NCBI RefSeq assembly: GCF_900101505.1 | Contig: NZ_FMZI01000003.1 | Span: 372,001 to 436,000 of the forward strand | Reading direction: 5' to 3' | Origin: Antarctobacter albus | Lineage (GTDB): Bacteria > Pseudomonadota > Alphaproteobacteria > Rhodobacterales > Rhodobacteraceae | DNA length: 64,000 bases | In this document: positions 63,837 to 64,000 of the stretch, piece by piece | Layout: every line of letters starts with the position of its first letter | Numbering within the stretch: the stretch's first letter is position 1 | Translations under genes and position numbers: made by a program | Notes under the pieces: generated by a model | What the model saw: the letters and a program-made list of their open reading frames with translations, nothing else | What the model was told of the DNA's origin: nothing | Database searches by the model: none

Positions 63837-64000
63837 TCAGCCGATCAGCAGGATCTGTACATCGGCAACATTTGTGCCGGTTGCGCCGGTGATCAGCAGG
63901 TCTTCGGACAGGCGCAAGGCGGCGTTGCTGTCGTTGCGGTCCAGGTACTCTGTCGGGGACTGCCCTTTGCCTCGGATGCGGGCCAGGGTGTTCTGGTCGA
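63837..64000 (-). CDS. Glycerate 2-kinase (MOFRL/TtuD family), C-terminal end
   Basis: The last 54 codons before the TGA at 63839-63837 on the minus strand. The reading frame ends LLITGATGTNVADVQILLIG, which matches the C-terminus of type II glycerate kinases (MOFRL domain, TGPTGTNVxDL). The rest of the gene lies beyond the window. It phosphorylates glycerate to 2-phosphoglycerate in the serine and tartrate/glycolate routes. Ends 4 bp from the convergent globin gene. Confidence 0.88.
   Translation of the reverse strand, partial: DQNTLARIRGKGQSPTEYLDRNDSNAALRLSEDLLITGATGTNVADVQILLIG

Noticed and set aside
1-64000. CRISPR arrays, rRNA operons or prophage genes
   Set aside because: No regularly spaced repeats, ribosomal RNA sequence or phage structural genes were seen anywhere in the window.

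Overview
The window is about 64 kb of a GC-rich, gene-dense chromosome. Nearly all of it is housekeeping and metabolic genes, with no prophage, no intact insertion sequence and no CRISPR array. The gene content points to Rhodobacterales, most likely the marine Roseobacter group. Supporting signs are the YcjX/YcjF operon, DUF3572, DUF3726, the fused FdsG-FdsB formate dehydrogenase subunit, Hint_2 proteins, an H-NOX/diguanylate cyclase pair, a DUF1989-GcvT fusion and sulfonate-type genes (CuyA/HpsN-like). This assignment is an inference from gene families; no 16S gene is present.

Layout. 1-11.1 kb: 5' part of ileS, a flavin monooxygenase, small membrane proteins, a VIT1/CCC1 transporter, a large DUF2339 membrane protein, the coupled ycjX-GNAT-ycjF operon and truA. 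11.2-19.1 kb: a PhyH-type dioxygenase, a coupled pair of uncharacterised proteins, an M20 amidohydrolase, a NADAR protein, a zinc alcohol dehydrogenase with an M19 dipeptidase, and a fatty acid desaturase. 19.3-25.7 kb: argD-argF, hrpB, meaB and rpmB. 25.7-34.9 kb: a PCu(A)C copper chaperone, a class III-like sirtuin, a low-molecular-weight phosphatase, several small secreted or lipoprotein genes, lepA, a 0.5 kb non-coding stretch of unusual composition and a Hint_2 protein. 34.9-38.9 kb: a LysR-controlled operon of HpsN-like dehydrogenase, CuyA-like lyase and Asp/Glu-type racemase. 39-45.9 kb: a hydrolase, a NUDIX protein, DUF983, an EF-hand/ECF sigma/membrane protein/metal-sensor block, a PleD-like diguanylate cyclase and a HAD phosphatase. 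46-64 kb: a MttB-type methyltransferase, the H-NOX/diguanylate cyclase pair, tRNA-Gln, pabB-pabC, the formate dehydrogenase-fhs-folD-folD2 block, a DUF1989-GcvT fusion, a truncated globin and the 3' end of a glycerate kinase.

How the genes may work together. The right-hand third is the most coherent block. A candidate amine demethylase (DUF1989-GcvT) would load one-carbon units onto tetrahydrofolate, FolD and Fhs would carry them to formate, and NAD-dependent formate dehydrogenase would oxidise formate to CO2. pabB-pabC upstream supply the folate precursor p-aminobenzoate. The MttB homologue is a second methyl-group enzyme nearby. This is a plausible route for using methylated osmolytes for energy, but the substrate is not visible from sequence.

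The most notable observations are an H-NOX protein lacking the expected haem histidine and YxSxR motif, a second FolD with its catalytic lysine replaced, a PleD-like cyclase whose receiver domains have lost their phosphorylation residues, an apparent internal duplication within the DUF1989-GcvT fusion, and a sequence element shared upstream of the EF-hand and sigma-factor genes.
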